A stretch of DNA of 22,037 bases, from the NCBI GenBank assembly GCA_002104905.1, contig MCFE01000982.1, positions 1 to 22,037 of the forward strand. Reading direction: 5' to 3'. Each line of letters opens with the position of its first letter. Within the stretch, counting starts at the first letter, position 1. Positions 10,808 through 19,500 of the stretch are shown one piece after another. A program made the translations under genes and the position numbers. This DNA comes from Basidiobolus meristosporus CBS 931.73 (taxonomy: Eukaryota > Basidiobolomycota > Basidiobolomycetes > Basidiobolales > Basidiobolaceae). The notes under the pieces were generated by a model that was given only the letters and a program-made list of their open reading frames with translations, did no database searches and was not told the origin of the DNA.

Positions 10808-11082
10808 CACGGAATATATGCCATTGCCTATTACTTTATTTCAAGATAATCAAGGATGTACAAAATTAGGTAGAAATGCAACTTTTCATGCTAGAATTAT
10901 GCACATAGATATAGACATCATTTCATATGTGAAGCTATAGAGAATAACTTAGTTAGCTTAGTTAACTGTCCTACAAATGTAATGATTGCAGACATATTTA
11001 CCAAACCATTAGCTAGAGACAAGCTTGAATATCTTAGGTCAAAATTAGGACTACTCAGTATGAACATTTAGTTGAGTGGGAG
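10808..11082 (+). mobile_element. 3' end of a copia element, copy D
   Basis: Plus-strand fragment matching the last part of pol: TTTCAAGATAATCAAGGATG onwards, ending in a protein tail ADIFTKPLARDKLEYL and a stop near 11069-11071, then GAGTGGGAG and an LTR. Its first 150 bases (10825-10975) are a diverged duplicate of the end of copy C (10113-10255). C and D are therefore either separate insertions or one element with a duplicated and disrupted 3' end. Confidence 0.85.
11074..11082 (+). promoter_or_regulatory. Polypurine tract of copy D
   Basis: GAGTGGGAG abuts the LTR start TGTTGTGAAAG. It is identical to the core of the tract in copy B. Confidence 0.7.
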
Positions 11083-11431
11083 TGTTGTGAAAGCTTGTAA
11101 CTCTACCTAAATATTCACCTAGCTTAGTCACTTAGATCAATACATACAAATCTTAGAGAATACTGACCAAATTCCTTGTCATGATTTACTTGGAATATTT
11201 TTACCAAAATATCAGGTACGCAGAACATGAGAATTCTCAAAGTTGTCCAAACAGCCCCAGACTTTGCACACATGTTCCTTGGACCTTCCTAAACATATTA
11301 TATGCATTTGTTTTGCCAAGACCATGTAAAAGTACAAATATTATGTTTACACTCAGTAAGTCATTGAGTGAACACCACATAATCTACTTGTTCTCCCAAT
11401 CACTTCCAATATCTCCAAAACTTTTACAACA
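11083..11431 (+). repeat. Copia LTR, 3' LTR of copy D
   Basis: 349 bp, plus orientation, from TGTTGTGAAAGCTTG to ACTTTTACAACA. It aligns to the other LTRs over its full length but has decayed (the TATA box has become TACAAATA). An open frame across it (11181-11459) is only LTR sequence. Confidence 0.92.
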
Positions 11432-11508
11432 AATAGATGATCAAGAGAAAACAACATAATCTACCTGTTCCCCCAATCACTTCCAATATCTCCAAAACTC
11501 TTACAACA
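11432..11508 (+). repeat. Second partial LTR tail
   Basis: 77 bp matching the last part of an LTR (AATAGATGATCAAGAG...CTCTTACAACA), placed directly behind the complete LTR. It resembles the LTR of copy B better than its neighbour at some positions (ACTCTTACAACA rather than ACTTTTACAACA). It may therefore be the remnant of another copy rather than a simple slippage duplication. Confidence 0.8.
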
Positions 11509-11513
11509 CTATC

Positions 11514-11611
11514 ATTCCCAACTGGCACCATCTGGCACAATAAGTCCTTTGTGTCAGTTCTACTTTGAGGCTAATATTTAATTATAGTGCCAGATAGAAT
11601 CAGTTGGGAAT
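11514..11611. repeat. Imperfect inverted repeat (30-bp arms, 38-bp spacer)
   Basis: The left arm 11514-11543 and the reverse complement of 11582-11611 match at 24 of 30 positions, including ATTCCCAACTG and ATCTGGCAC. The small size and terminal position of the arms suggest a miniature inverted-repeat element or a hairpin. No target-site duplication or known family is recognised. Confidence 0.6.
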
Positions 11612-11614
11612 AAT

Positions 11615-11663
11615 AGCGCCCAAGTCAATGGAATACTTTGGTGTAATTACAAAGCTTACAACA
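11615..11663 (-). repeat. LTR start fragment
   Basis: On the minus strand TGTTGTAAGCTTTGTAATTA and the bases after it resemble the first 45-50 bases of the copia LTR, including a diverged counterpart of its TATTCACC. This is the last recognisable trace of the retrotransposon cluster. Confidence 0.55.
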
Positions 11664-12084
11664 CCTCATAACATGAGAACTAAGTAGAATCATGCTACCA
11701 CTTGTAGTTATGAAATCCAGCGATCATCCGTTAACAGCATACACTTTCCATGTGTGTAAAACAAGTGCGAACAACTTGTCGAGCAGGAAGTGGTGAATAA
11801 AAGGAAATTGCATGAGATGATCTGACAACCCATATGTAGGGAGTACATTTCCTGTTTCTAGGAACAACATGTGGCAACTATACGGTCATCCCGAGCGTAT
11901 ATAGTTGGGTCTCGTGAAACTGACGGAGAAATTCGAATCCTGGTACAGTGCTCCATCATCGAGGGTTGAAACATGCGGAATTCTCCTCAGAACCGGAACA
12001 TTCCCCCCACGATGTATAAATGCGAACCTGACGCTACGGTGGCCTCGGGGCCTCCCAGCTGAGAATTGGGAAACAAACGTTGCG
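11664..12084. other. Intergenic region with candidate promoter
   Basis: No gene seen. A TATAAA at 12015-12020 lies 64 bases before the ATG of the secreted-protein gene, and TATATAG occurs near 11897. A GC-richer composition starts at about 11880, marking the end of the AT-rich transposon block. Confidence 0.45.
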
Positions 12085-12558
12085 ATGAGGTTCATGCTCA
12101 TCTTGCTCTACATCGTGATCCTTGTCAACCTGGTGATAGTCAAGGGGCAAGAGGAAGAGCTGGTCGATTCCGCAGAAGGAGAGGATGACACTGCAGAGGA
12201 TTCCGAAGAGCCCAGTGATGACCTCGATCCATACACGCCCACATCCAATCCGATCGTGACAACGCCTTCACCGACTTCGATCCTGGTTCTCTCCACCGGT
12301 GTTGTCACGGACAAGGCAATGCCAACCACGGTCCCAGCGAATGGACCATCTAGATCGTTAGCAGGGAAAAGCCAGCATCCGCCTTGCGCGTCATCCTGTG
12401 TTGTGCAAACTGGGATTCTGCGACCATCCATCGCCAGGGCCAATCAGAACATGGCTGGGCAGGCGAGCGTCTTTTCCTCACCACTGCTGATTCTTAGTGT
12501 CATAATAAGCACCAGGCTGCAACAGGCTTGGCGACTGACTGCTGATTCCTTTTCTTAA
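12085..12558 (+). CDS. Small predicted secreted or surface protein, no family recognised
   Basis: 157 residues, one exon. The ATG is chosen because it opens a strong signal peptide (MRFMLILLYIVILVNLVIVKG, about residues 1-21) and lies 64 bases after a TATA box; the frame is open further upstream but without an ATG. The mature part begins with a Glu/Asp-rich stretch (about 22-50), then a Thr/Pro/Ser-rich region (about 51-100) suited to O-glycosylation, and a CASSC pair. It ends with a moderately hydrophobic segment SSPLLILSVIIS followed by a polar tail of about 15 residues. That layout suggests a secreted or surface glycoprotein. It is not a textbook GPI signal, because the hydrophobic part does not reach the end. 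Two AATAAA signals follow. I do not recognise a homologue. Confidence 0.6.
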   Translation: MRFMLILLYIVILVNLVIVKGQEEELVDSAEGEDDTAEDSEEPSDDLDPYTPTSNPIVTTPSPTSILVLSTGVVTDKAMPTTVPANGPSRSLAGKSQHPPCASSCVVQTGILRPSIARANQNMAGQASVFSSPLLILSVIISTRLQQAWRLTADSFS

Positions 12559-12607
12559 TGCCGCTCGTCATTTGCTGAAGATCCCCACTAATTAATGAAC
12601 CATCCGT

Positions 12608-12648
12608 GAACAATCCACGAACAATCCACCAACAATCCACGAACAATC
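12608..12648. repeat. 11-bp tandem repeat, about 3.7 units
   Basis: Units of GAACAATCCAC (one unit starts with C) run without gaps just downstream of the secreted-protein gene and immediately before its poly(A) signals. Confidence 0.85.
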
Positions 12649-12664
12649 AATAAAATTCAATAAA
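12649..12664 (+). terminator. Paired AATAAA poly(A) signals
   Basis: AATAAA at 12649-12654 and 12659-12664, within the direct repeat CAATAAAATT/CAATAAAATG, about 90-105 bases after the stop codon of the secreted-protein gene. Confidence 0.5.
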
Positions 12665-13063
12665 ATGATCACTGCTGACCATCCTGAAACCCTGAACACC
12701 AACGAGAGATCGACCGACTGTACTCTGCGCGTCATCCTGCCCGTGTGATGAAGCAATCCTGACAATCCACCATACTAAAAATAGAAGCCCCACGTGACGG
12801 GCCTGAACAATCAGAGATGACATTAGATAATGAAACCACGCCAGTCTGACATGGAATCCCAACATTTCCAATCCAATATAATCAGCCTCCTTGATCCCTA
12901 ACGAAATTTCTTGTTGTGTTTGGGCTAATGGGTTTCATGCACATGAGTGGCATCGTTTCCTACATATCTCCATATAATTATTCTCCTAGTCGGCCTTCCC
13001 CCCAAATACTTCCCCCTTAACTCGTCCACTTTTTGGCCTCGCCACTTTTGCAAAGAAATCCTG

Positions 13064-13100
13064 TTTCCCCTCCTCCTTCTCCTTCTCCTTCTCCCCCTTC
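13064..13100 (+). promoter_or_regulatory. Pyrimidine-rich tract upstream of the membrane-protein gene
   Basis: A CT-only run of repeated CTCCTT/CTTCTC units ends about 60 bases before the ATG at 13161. CT-rich tracts of this kind are common near transcription starts of fungal genes. The rest of 12665-13160 shows no gene. Confidence 0.45.
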
Positions 13101-13160
13101 TGCCTCTCCTTGTCCACTTGCTCACGTTCCCGGTTTTTCTGCCCACTCGTCCGTTTGAGT

Positions 13161-13677
13161 ATGCTCTACACAAAATCCTCTCTGACCTACTTTGTCTTGG
13201 TTCTCCTCGCCGCATGTCTTCAGGCAACTGCCCAAAGCACCCGCACAAGCACAAACATAGTGACTGCCACTGGAGCCGGCAGCACAGTGACAAAAATCGT
13301 CGCCACCGAAACTGACTACCCAACTCCGGTACAGCCACAACCCCCCTCAAACGACGGCGGCCAAGGCAATAGCGGTGGCGGGAGCGGTGGTGGAAGCAGC
13401 AGCGGAAGCAAGACCGTGATCATAGCTGGAGTGTCGGTTGGAGTGGTTGTGGTCCTCTCGGCCATAGGTATCTTCATATTCCGCAAGTGGAAATTAAAGG
13501 TAGTTCCACATCGAGCACCAATACCGCCATGTTTCCTGCACTCACCTCATTCTCTTCTCCAACCAGCCCACGCAAAAATTCGAAAACAAACTCCAGGCCG
13601 ACACTTTCTTCCGACCACCTGACCACTCGAACAACCGCAATGATACGGTCTTTTTACGAGAGCTTAACGAACCATAG
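13161..13677 (+). CDS. Single-pass plasma-membrane protein with Ser/Thr/Gly-rich ectodomain
   Basis: 149 residues from exons 13161-13499 and 13567-13677; the 67-bp intron GTAGTT...CCAG falls between codons. Signal peptide about 1-25 ending in ATAQ. The ectodomain 26-85 is rich in Ser/Thr with a Gly/Ser linker (GGGSGGGSSSGS). Transmembrane helix about 86-107 (VIIAGVSVGVVVVLSAIGIF). Cytoplasmic tail 108-149 starts with RKWKLK and ends FLRELNEP. Splicing matters: without it the frame runs into an unrelated tail, while the spliced tail looks like a conserved fungal cytoplasmic motif. The layout resembles fungal Wsc/Mid2-type wall sensors, but no cysteine-rich WSC domain is present. Function is inferred from topology only. 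Confidence 0.75.
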
Positions 13678-14164
13678 AGTCAACCCGCTTGACCTCAGGC
13701 TTGCATCACTAACTTCCCTCCCTCCCCTCACGACTCTATGTTTGTTCAGACTCAACAGGGATCTGGAAAGTAATGACTAGTGAATCGTGAAAGTTGATCC
13801 ACCTCCACCTCCTACACCATATATCCGTGATCATCAACCCCCACAGCCCTCCTTTCAGAGAATACCACCATTCATCATCTCTCTAATGTACAGCCGATTT
13901 CTAATAAAAGCCACTAATGAATCCATACGAATTCCATCGGCTTTGTCTGATCCAAGGACAACCACACAGCACTGTGAATGACCGGTCAACTCTCAACTCT
14001 GAAAGCAGTCACTTGGGTGATGTGCTTGACCCACAAATCCAGCGGATTTTTTTCCCATCCCAGCAGACCAATATGATCCAATAATCCGTAGGAAATTTTC
14101 CCTCATCAAGCGGTCCAAAAAAATCCCCACCATCAACGCACTCCCCTCTACCGTCCAGAAATCC
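13678..14164. other. Intergenic region, no gene seen
   Basis: Holds the 3' region of the membrane-protein gene and the promoter of the tRNA-dehydratase gene. A Pro-rich open frame at 13787-13981 has no support. No clear TATA box is seen before 14165. Confidence 0.5.
13903..13908 (+). terminator. AATAAA poly(A) signal candidate
   Basis: CTAATAAAAG lies about 225 bases after the membrane-protein stop codon and is the first AATAAA on this strand after it. Confidence 0.35.
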
Positions 14165-15901
14165 ATGAACCTTGAAAACCTCACCCATCTCCTCAAGGAC
14201 CACAAGGTCCAGGTCCTCCTCACGGCCGGTGTAAGCTCGCTGGTCACCGCGCTCACCCTTCTGAGACTCCAGAAAGCCCAGGCCGAGAGAATCTCGAAGA
14301 AGCTGAAGGCGGAAGTCAAGGAGGATTACCAGGAGTATTCCGTCGAGGACCCCCTTCTGCCCCAAGCCACGGTGGCGGCAGCAGCAGATGACCGCTTGTT
14401 GCGGGAGCAGTTCTCGAGAAACATCGCCTTTCTGGGAGAGGAAGGGGTGCAGAAATTGCGCAACGCTTCGGTAGTGATCGTCGGCTGTGGAAGTATCGGC
14501 TCCTGGGTCGCGCTTATGTTACTTCGCTCTGGTGTGGGGAGCGTGAAGATTATCGACCACGGTGAGGTGACCCGAGAGACCATGAACCAACATGCTTTGG
14601 CCACAGTTGAGGACATTGGGATTCCCAACGCAGTTGTGTTGAAGAAGCATATCAGAGAGATAGTACCCCACGCGAAGGTGGAGGCAGTCATCGACAGCTT
14701 CAGTAAAGATACGGCCTCTTGGATGCTCGAAGGTAGAAACTCCTTTATTAGGAAGCATCGACAACCACACTCGCATCCAACCGAACTCAACCGTCAATTC
14801 TTTAGGACAGCCCGATTACGTGCTAGATTGTGTTCAAGATCTCCAGACGAAAGTTGACCTCTTGAAATACTGCCACGATCACCAGCTTCGGGTAGGTGAT
14901 ATCGCCATTTTATGGACAATGCGAACCTAGCCTCATACATTCATTAGGCTATCAGCACCTCCTACGCAGGTGGGAAAGCGGATCCCTCAAGGATTCAAAT
15001 CTCAGACCTTAGCGATACCTTCGGTTAGTCCCCCACGTATGCCTTCCCCCCCCCGAACATTCGACTGACTTGAATCGCTGCACATTAGACGATCCTTGGG
15101 CACGAGTCCTCCGCCGCAAGCTCCGGAAACTCGGAGTGGAGAACAACATCGGCATGATCCACTCGATCGAGAAACCAACCGAATTCAAGACAGGTGAGTG
15201 GTTTGTCAGTGTGGTGTCAGAGGATATTTGTTGATCGGCCGTGCGCCATTGTTGTAGCTCAAGAGGCTGCTGGCGAATATGATCAATACGCCATTTACCC
15301 CGAAGGACGAATTCCCACCTTGCCGACATTTGGTACATATCTTCACTACAGATCCCCTATCCTGATGGAACCCGCCCTTAACCTACCCACGCGCGACAGG
15401 TACCCTCGCAGCAATCTTCGGCATGAGCATGGCTTCTTGGGTGATCTGTGAGTTAGCCGAGCATAAGGTTCAACCACTGTTCGTCAAGCAGAAAGACAAC
15501 ACCTTCTCAAAACTCAAAAGAGACCTGGTGGCACGTGAAGAGAAAAACACGTTCAGGTAACTGTAACCGCAGCCCCCCTCCACGCTCACCATCAAGTACC
15601 AACCTAACTGTTCCTGACCCCATGCAGCGCCTCTTCCCCTGGATTGAGCAAGTCCGAAGCTGGCTACGTCTTGGAGGAGCTGTGGCGTAGTAGAAGTGCC
15701 CTCTCTGGGGCCTTGGATAAACTGGCCTTGACTCGGTGGGATCGCCATCAACCACTGACCATCCAGAACTGCATATGTTTGACTGTAGAGGAGGCCGATC
15801 GCCACGACAACATGCTCGGTAAGCTGGAAGACAACTACCCTGAGGAATTCATCCGATTTGTACAATCTAGATTTGCCGAGGAGCGCAAGATATTTGAATA
15901 A
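14165..15901 (+). CDS. TCD1/TCD2: tRNA threonylcarbamoyladenosine dehydratase family (Tcd1/Tcd2), E1-like
   Basis: 446 residues from seven exons: 14165-14732, 14806-14891, 14948-15023, 15089-15193, 15258-15332, 15400-15556, 15628-15901; all six introns are 56-74 bp GT-AG. The family uses ATP to cyclise t6A at tRNA position 37 to ct6A; the yeast proteins (429 and 447 aa) sit at the mitochondrial outer membrane, which fits the N-terminal hydrophobic helix here (about 18-35). The Rossmann ATP site is GCGSIG (107-112), and the core continues through DYVLDC (193-198), AGGKADPSRIQISD and LPTFGT. Three usually conserved positions differ: DxD is D131-H-G133, NR is N141-Q142, and the Asp of the DCxD motif is Q200. 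The long C-terminal extension is typical of the fungal proteins. It may be the catalytically weak partner of a second Tcd protein. Confidence 0.9.
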
Positions 15902-15991
15902 ACAGATTTCTAGAGGCCCAAGGGACACTGGGTAACAACCACATGTACGTGTGCACCATTTTTGCTTTGCATACTAGTTAGACCTGATCAT

Positions 15992-15997
15992 AATAAA
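15992..15997 (+). terminator. AATAAA poly(A) signal of the Tcd gene
   Basis: CATAATAAATAG, about 90 bases after the stop codon at 15899-15901. Confidence 0.5.
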
Positions 15998-16043
15998 TAG
16001 TACATATTGTTCACTAGACGATGGTTCTGAGAAATTGGTGCGA

Positions 16044-16049
16044 TTTATT
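16044..16049 (-). terminator. AATAAA poly(A) signal of RPL41
   Basis: Minus strand CAATAAATCG, about 85 bases after the RPL41 stop. It lies close to the signal of the convergent Tcd gene, so the two 3' regions meet at about 16000-16040. Confidence 0.5.
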
Positions 16050-16135
16050 GATCATTGGATGGCAAAAATCGGGAATCTATTCAATTAGGTTCTCGACAAC
16101 GGAGGGTCGGCGGGAACGAGTCCGGATTGAGCAGA

Positions 16136-16213
16136 TTATTTGGATCTGGCTCTCATCTTTCTTCTCTTGCGCTTAAGACGTCTTTGTCTCTTCTTTCTCC
16201 ACTTATCTCTCAT
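16136..16213 (-). CDS. RPL41: Large-subunit ribosomal protein eL41
   Basis: 25 codons plus stop on the minus strand, beginning MRDKWRKKR and ending RKMRARSK. This is the full length and the characteristic Arg/Lys-only helix of eL41, a small protein placed at the bridge between ribosomal subunits. The ATG directly follows a splice acceptor (TTATTTGCAG), so translation starts with the first base of the second exon. The 85-bp leader intron and a TATA box upstream complete the gene. It lies between the 3' ends of the Tcd gene and the chromodomain gene. Gene finders usually miss it because it is so short. Recognition is from near identity with the known family sequence at almost every position. 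Confidence 0.96.
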   Translation of the reverse strand: MRDKWRKKRQRRLKRKRRKMRARSK

Positions 16214-16298
16214 CTGCAAATAACACGAGTCAGTAAGGAGGGCCTCAATGGGGGGGGATGCGAACACTAGCGAACGCTAGTTGGGAACTGATATTTAC
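16214..16298 (-). other. RPL41: 5'-leader intron of RPL41
   Basis: Minus strand donor TTCAAG|GTAAAT and acceptor TTTGCAG|ATG, 85 bp. The upstream exon would start near 16320. The donor and acceptor are both strong, and the intron separates the TATA box from the ATG. Confidence 0.75.
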
Positions 16299-16348
16299 CT
16301 TGAACTAAAAGATGGTGGGTTGAGGGAACCACCGCAGGCCGCCCCGCC

Positions 16349-16354
16349 TTTATA
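16349..16354 (-). promoter_or_regulatory. RPL41: TATA box of RPL41
   Basis: Minus strand AAGTATAAAGGCGGGGCGG, about 50 bases upstream of the leader-intron donor. The GC-rich run after it is distinctive in this AT-balanced region. Confidence 0.55.
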
Positions 16355-16558
16355 CTTGAAGGGGGCAGAAAAATTTTTCGGGAAATCCGGTGAAAAAAAA
16401 AACCCTCCCTCCTTGCGCATGCGATTTCTTTGGATGATCCTTGCTCGAATTGGTTGGAAACTATCCCATTTCTAGCACACCCATGGTTAAGAGAAAATTC
16501 TATCGCTAATGATGGATATCGTTCGAGATGGTAGGAATCAATCAGCAAAACTGAAGTC

Positions 16559-16564
16559 TTTATT
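16559..16564 (-). terminator. AATAAA poly(A) signal of the chromodomain gene
   Basis: Minus strand GTAAATAAAGAC, about 30 bases after the stop codon at 16594-16596. Confidence 0.45.
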
Positions 16565-16593
16565 TACATCAAAATCTATCATCTAACTGGGAA

Positions 16594-19500
16594 TTACAGC
16601 TTCTCGAGGTTGAACCACTTGTAGATGTCCGGCGGCTCTACGAACTGGACCTGGACCATGGTTAGATACTGGTTGTCCATCAGCATGTCAAAGGGATCAC
16701 TTACTCCAAGACGACTGGGCTCCATTGTCTCCTTGGTTGTAAGAACGATGAAGTGCCTACATTCAGCCTTCAGCAAGCCTTGTAATTTGAGCATCATACC
16801 GATCGTTCCGGATTGGGCTTCGGCATCTGGTTTAGTCTAAATGGAGGAAGTGCATCAATACGGTTGCTATTTTGGGAGTTGACGCTGAGCCGTACCTCGT
16901 TTGAGCCAATGCACTTGATACGCTCGGATCGAATTAAGTCCTCCACAATTTGGCAACTCTTGATTGCCCTAAAAAGTACGTTTGGTATGGATTCCAAGCA
17001 TCGTTCCATTCGGGTTTACTTACGTCGCATGATGGTTCGCCGCCTCCGCACGAATAGCCTTGAGGGTAGAGTCAGATATGACGATTCTCCATTTCTCGAC
17101 ATACCGTTTCTGGGGAGACTCGCAAGCATTAGAGTCTAGAGAGGGGGCAAACGGCTGTTTGGTGAGCGCTTACCAGGTCTTTGTATTCCATTAGTTTGTG
17201 CAGGATCCTGTCGTTGGCCAACAGTAACTCGGTCGTCACTGTCACTATACCCCCCGAAGGGAAAACCATACTCGGCAACGCCTGCTCGGGTGATATGTTG
17301 ACCGCGAAGCCAAATACGATGAAAGCAAAGGGCTCGCGTTGCTTCAGGTCATTGAGGCTTGGAATCATATGGATCTGACTCAATGACGAACGATGAATCT
17401 AGAGAAACACGCCATGAATATGCCTGCGCCATGCCCAAAATACGAAACGTCTCAAAATGTACCAGAAGCGCATTTGTCTTGGGATCCTTCATAGTGGCGT
17501 CGATCGGTATGTTGCGGTCTTTCAGCAGCGCTTCCATCGATAGGACCTCCGGATGGTTTTCAGGGCCAAAAATCGATACTTGACTGTAGGGGCACTCGGT
17601 CTGCAGCAATATCAAATGGAAATCAGTTGACGTTGTATTATCCCGCACCATATCCAACCTACCGTGAACCCAAGGAGACTTTCCCAAGTTCTGTGGTGCA
17701 AATTGGCCGGAGTTATAGGCCATTTCGAGGTGAATTCTACAGTTCTAGGCAGCCTATTGAAATCATAACAGAATTTAGCCAACATTCGAAGATGCGAGGC
17801 AACTGGGATGTCTAATACAGCTGGTCGTAGTGTAGTCCATCTTTTGCAAGTTTGGGGTCATTGATTAGCAGCATATATACGCGGCTCAAGTTATCTGATG
17901 GGTTCTGGAACAACGGGTGGATGTCAGGGTGCATGGGGGACGCAATGACGACTAGATTCTTGTATGTGGTGATTCCAACCTGCAAAACAATGTTCAGGAC
18001 AAATTGAATAAGGTCTGGGATCAGAGATGGATGGCATACCAGTCCTTCGCGTGCCAGGAATGACGTGAATCTACTAAGCTTCTGCTCGTCGCTATCCCTG
18101 TTGGCGAGGTGCACATAGCAAGTAGAGATGGCATTGTTTCGAAACGCCTGGTCGACTAGAGGCTTGACATATGAGCAGCGGATTGTCTTTGAAAAGCATA
18201 TGCTGTTCTTGTCTTTCCTGTTAGGCCGGTTAATATGCATTGATGTCACTATATTTGCACGCGCTCTATATTTACATGATCTCTAGTAGTTTGGTATCCT
18301 TGCTATCAGTCAGGCCCACGCGGACTAACCCTACTTCTTTGCTCTTCCCTTTGTACAAACGGCAAATCCACTTCATATGCGACCTCGTTGTTAGTTGTAT
18401 GCGCAATGGTGATATGCTACGAAGTCTTACATCAGCGGAGTGCTCCTGGTTGGTCTTAGATTGTGCACCGGGCTTCTGCATGAGTGATCGCTCTTGCCCA
18501 TTGAAACCCAAGCTATCGGAGGAATCCGAATCACTGCTCATACCCATACTATTCGCCAGGCTCTTGCTAAACAGTGGGACCGAGCCAAACATCGCTTCGG
18601 CTGTGGATTGAGGCGTAAGAGCGGTCGCTCCAGTTTCAATCTTGTCTCTGTAGCTTGAGGAGGTGCTCAGCATGGCCGGTTTTCGCGGGTCTGATACACT
18701 CTTACTCATGATGACCTTGCGGCTATCTTTGTTCATTGGACTCACAGCTGACTCTCGGGCCCTGATATGGCTCAAGGAGTCAGGTTCACGAGCTCGAGGT
18801 GTATTAGGTGGATGACTAGAGCCCTGGGTCGGATTTGCCTTTGGCGTGTATTTCGGTCTATCAGGGTTGTTTATCTTTGGTGATTGGCTCGAGTCACGGA
18901 TGGGGTTTGTTTTCGGTGAGCGATCAATCTCACCAGGCTTCACCTTGCTTCTCTCTGGCACAAAGGGGGGCTTGCGAACAGGGGATCTCGTTGGTGGAGA
19001 CGATTCGATCGAGCCTAAGGGGTTGGATACCGATGCCCGTTCCTGTTGAGGTGCCGCTTCTGGTTCCGCTTCTTTTGAACTTGCTTGCGCAATCGCGGTT
19101 TGAGGTGATATGGAATGGTTTGGTATGACTGTCGGCAACACCGACTCTTTTTCGTAAGGGCGAGTTGATACGCGACGGGGGGTGGAGGGAATACTTCCGC
19201 GAGCCTTTTTAAATCTGGGAAGTGATGCGTATTGGCTGTTTAAGGTTTGGATCAGGTTTTCTATAGAAATGCAGGTTAGATGGCTTGGTTCTGGGTGCTT
19301 CTTAGTTGATTCATAACGTGCATATACCTCGTTCACGAAGTTGCTTCTCGTATTCCAATTCAGTTTCCGACTAATATTCATAATGGTGATAGTTAATTCG
19401 TTGAAAGATTTGGAGTAAACCTTGTTTGTCTCAACTCACTCTCAGCGCAGAAGCATCGTATCCGTGCTTTCGTTTGTACCCTGCAGGTGCTTCTGTGCTG

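Noticed and set aside
1-11082. RIP (repeat-induced C-to-T mutation) as the cause of the copia stops
   Set aside because: Some stops fit (CAG to TAG at 5096, CGA to TGA at 6924), but others are TTG to TAG, AAA to TAA, TAC to TAA or TCA to TAA, and several breaks are indels. No consistent bias was seen by eye; a proper index would need all copies aligned.
11181-11459. 92-codon open frame on the plus strand
   Set aside because: Lies wholly in the LTR of copy D and the partial tail behind it; it is the translated LTR.
12108-12443. Minus-strand 111-codon open frame
   Set aside because: Complement of the secreted-protein gene, with no start context or similarity.
12925-13350. Long minus-strand open frames with poly-Arg stretches
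   Set aside because: They are the complement of the pyrimidine-rich promoter tract and the membrane-protein exon on the plus strand.
13787-13981. Pro-rich 64-codon frame
   Set aside because: Lies in the 3' region of the membrane-protein gene, low complexity, no splice or family support.
17078-17173. Alternative acceptor CTCTCTAG near 17136 for intron 12 of the chromodomain gene
   Set aside because: It puts the next exon out of frame; the acceptor CTCCCCAG before 17109 keeps phase and gives a 64-bp intron with a CTAAT branch-like site.
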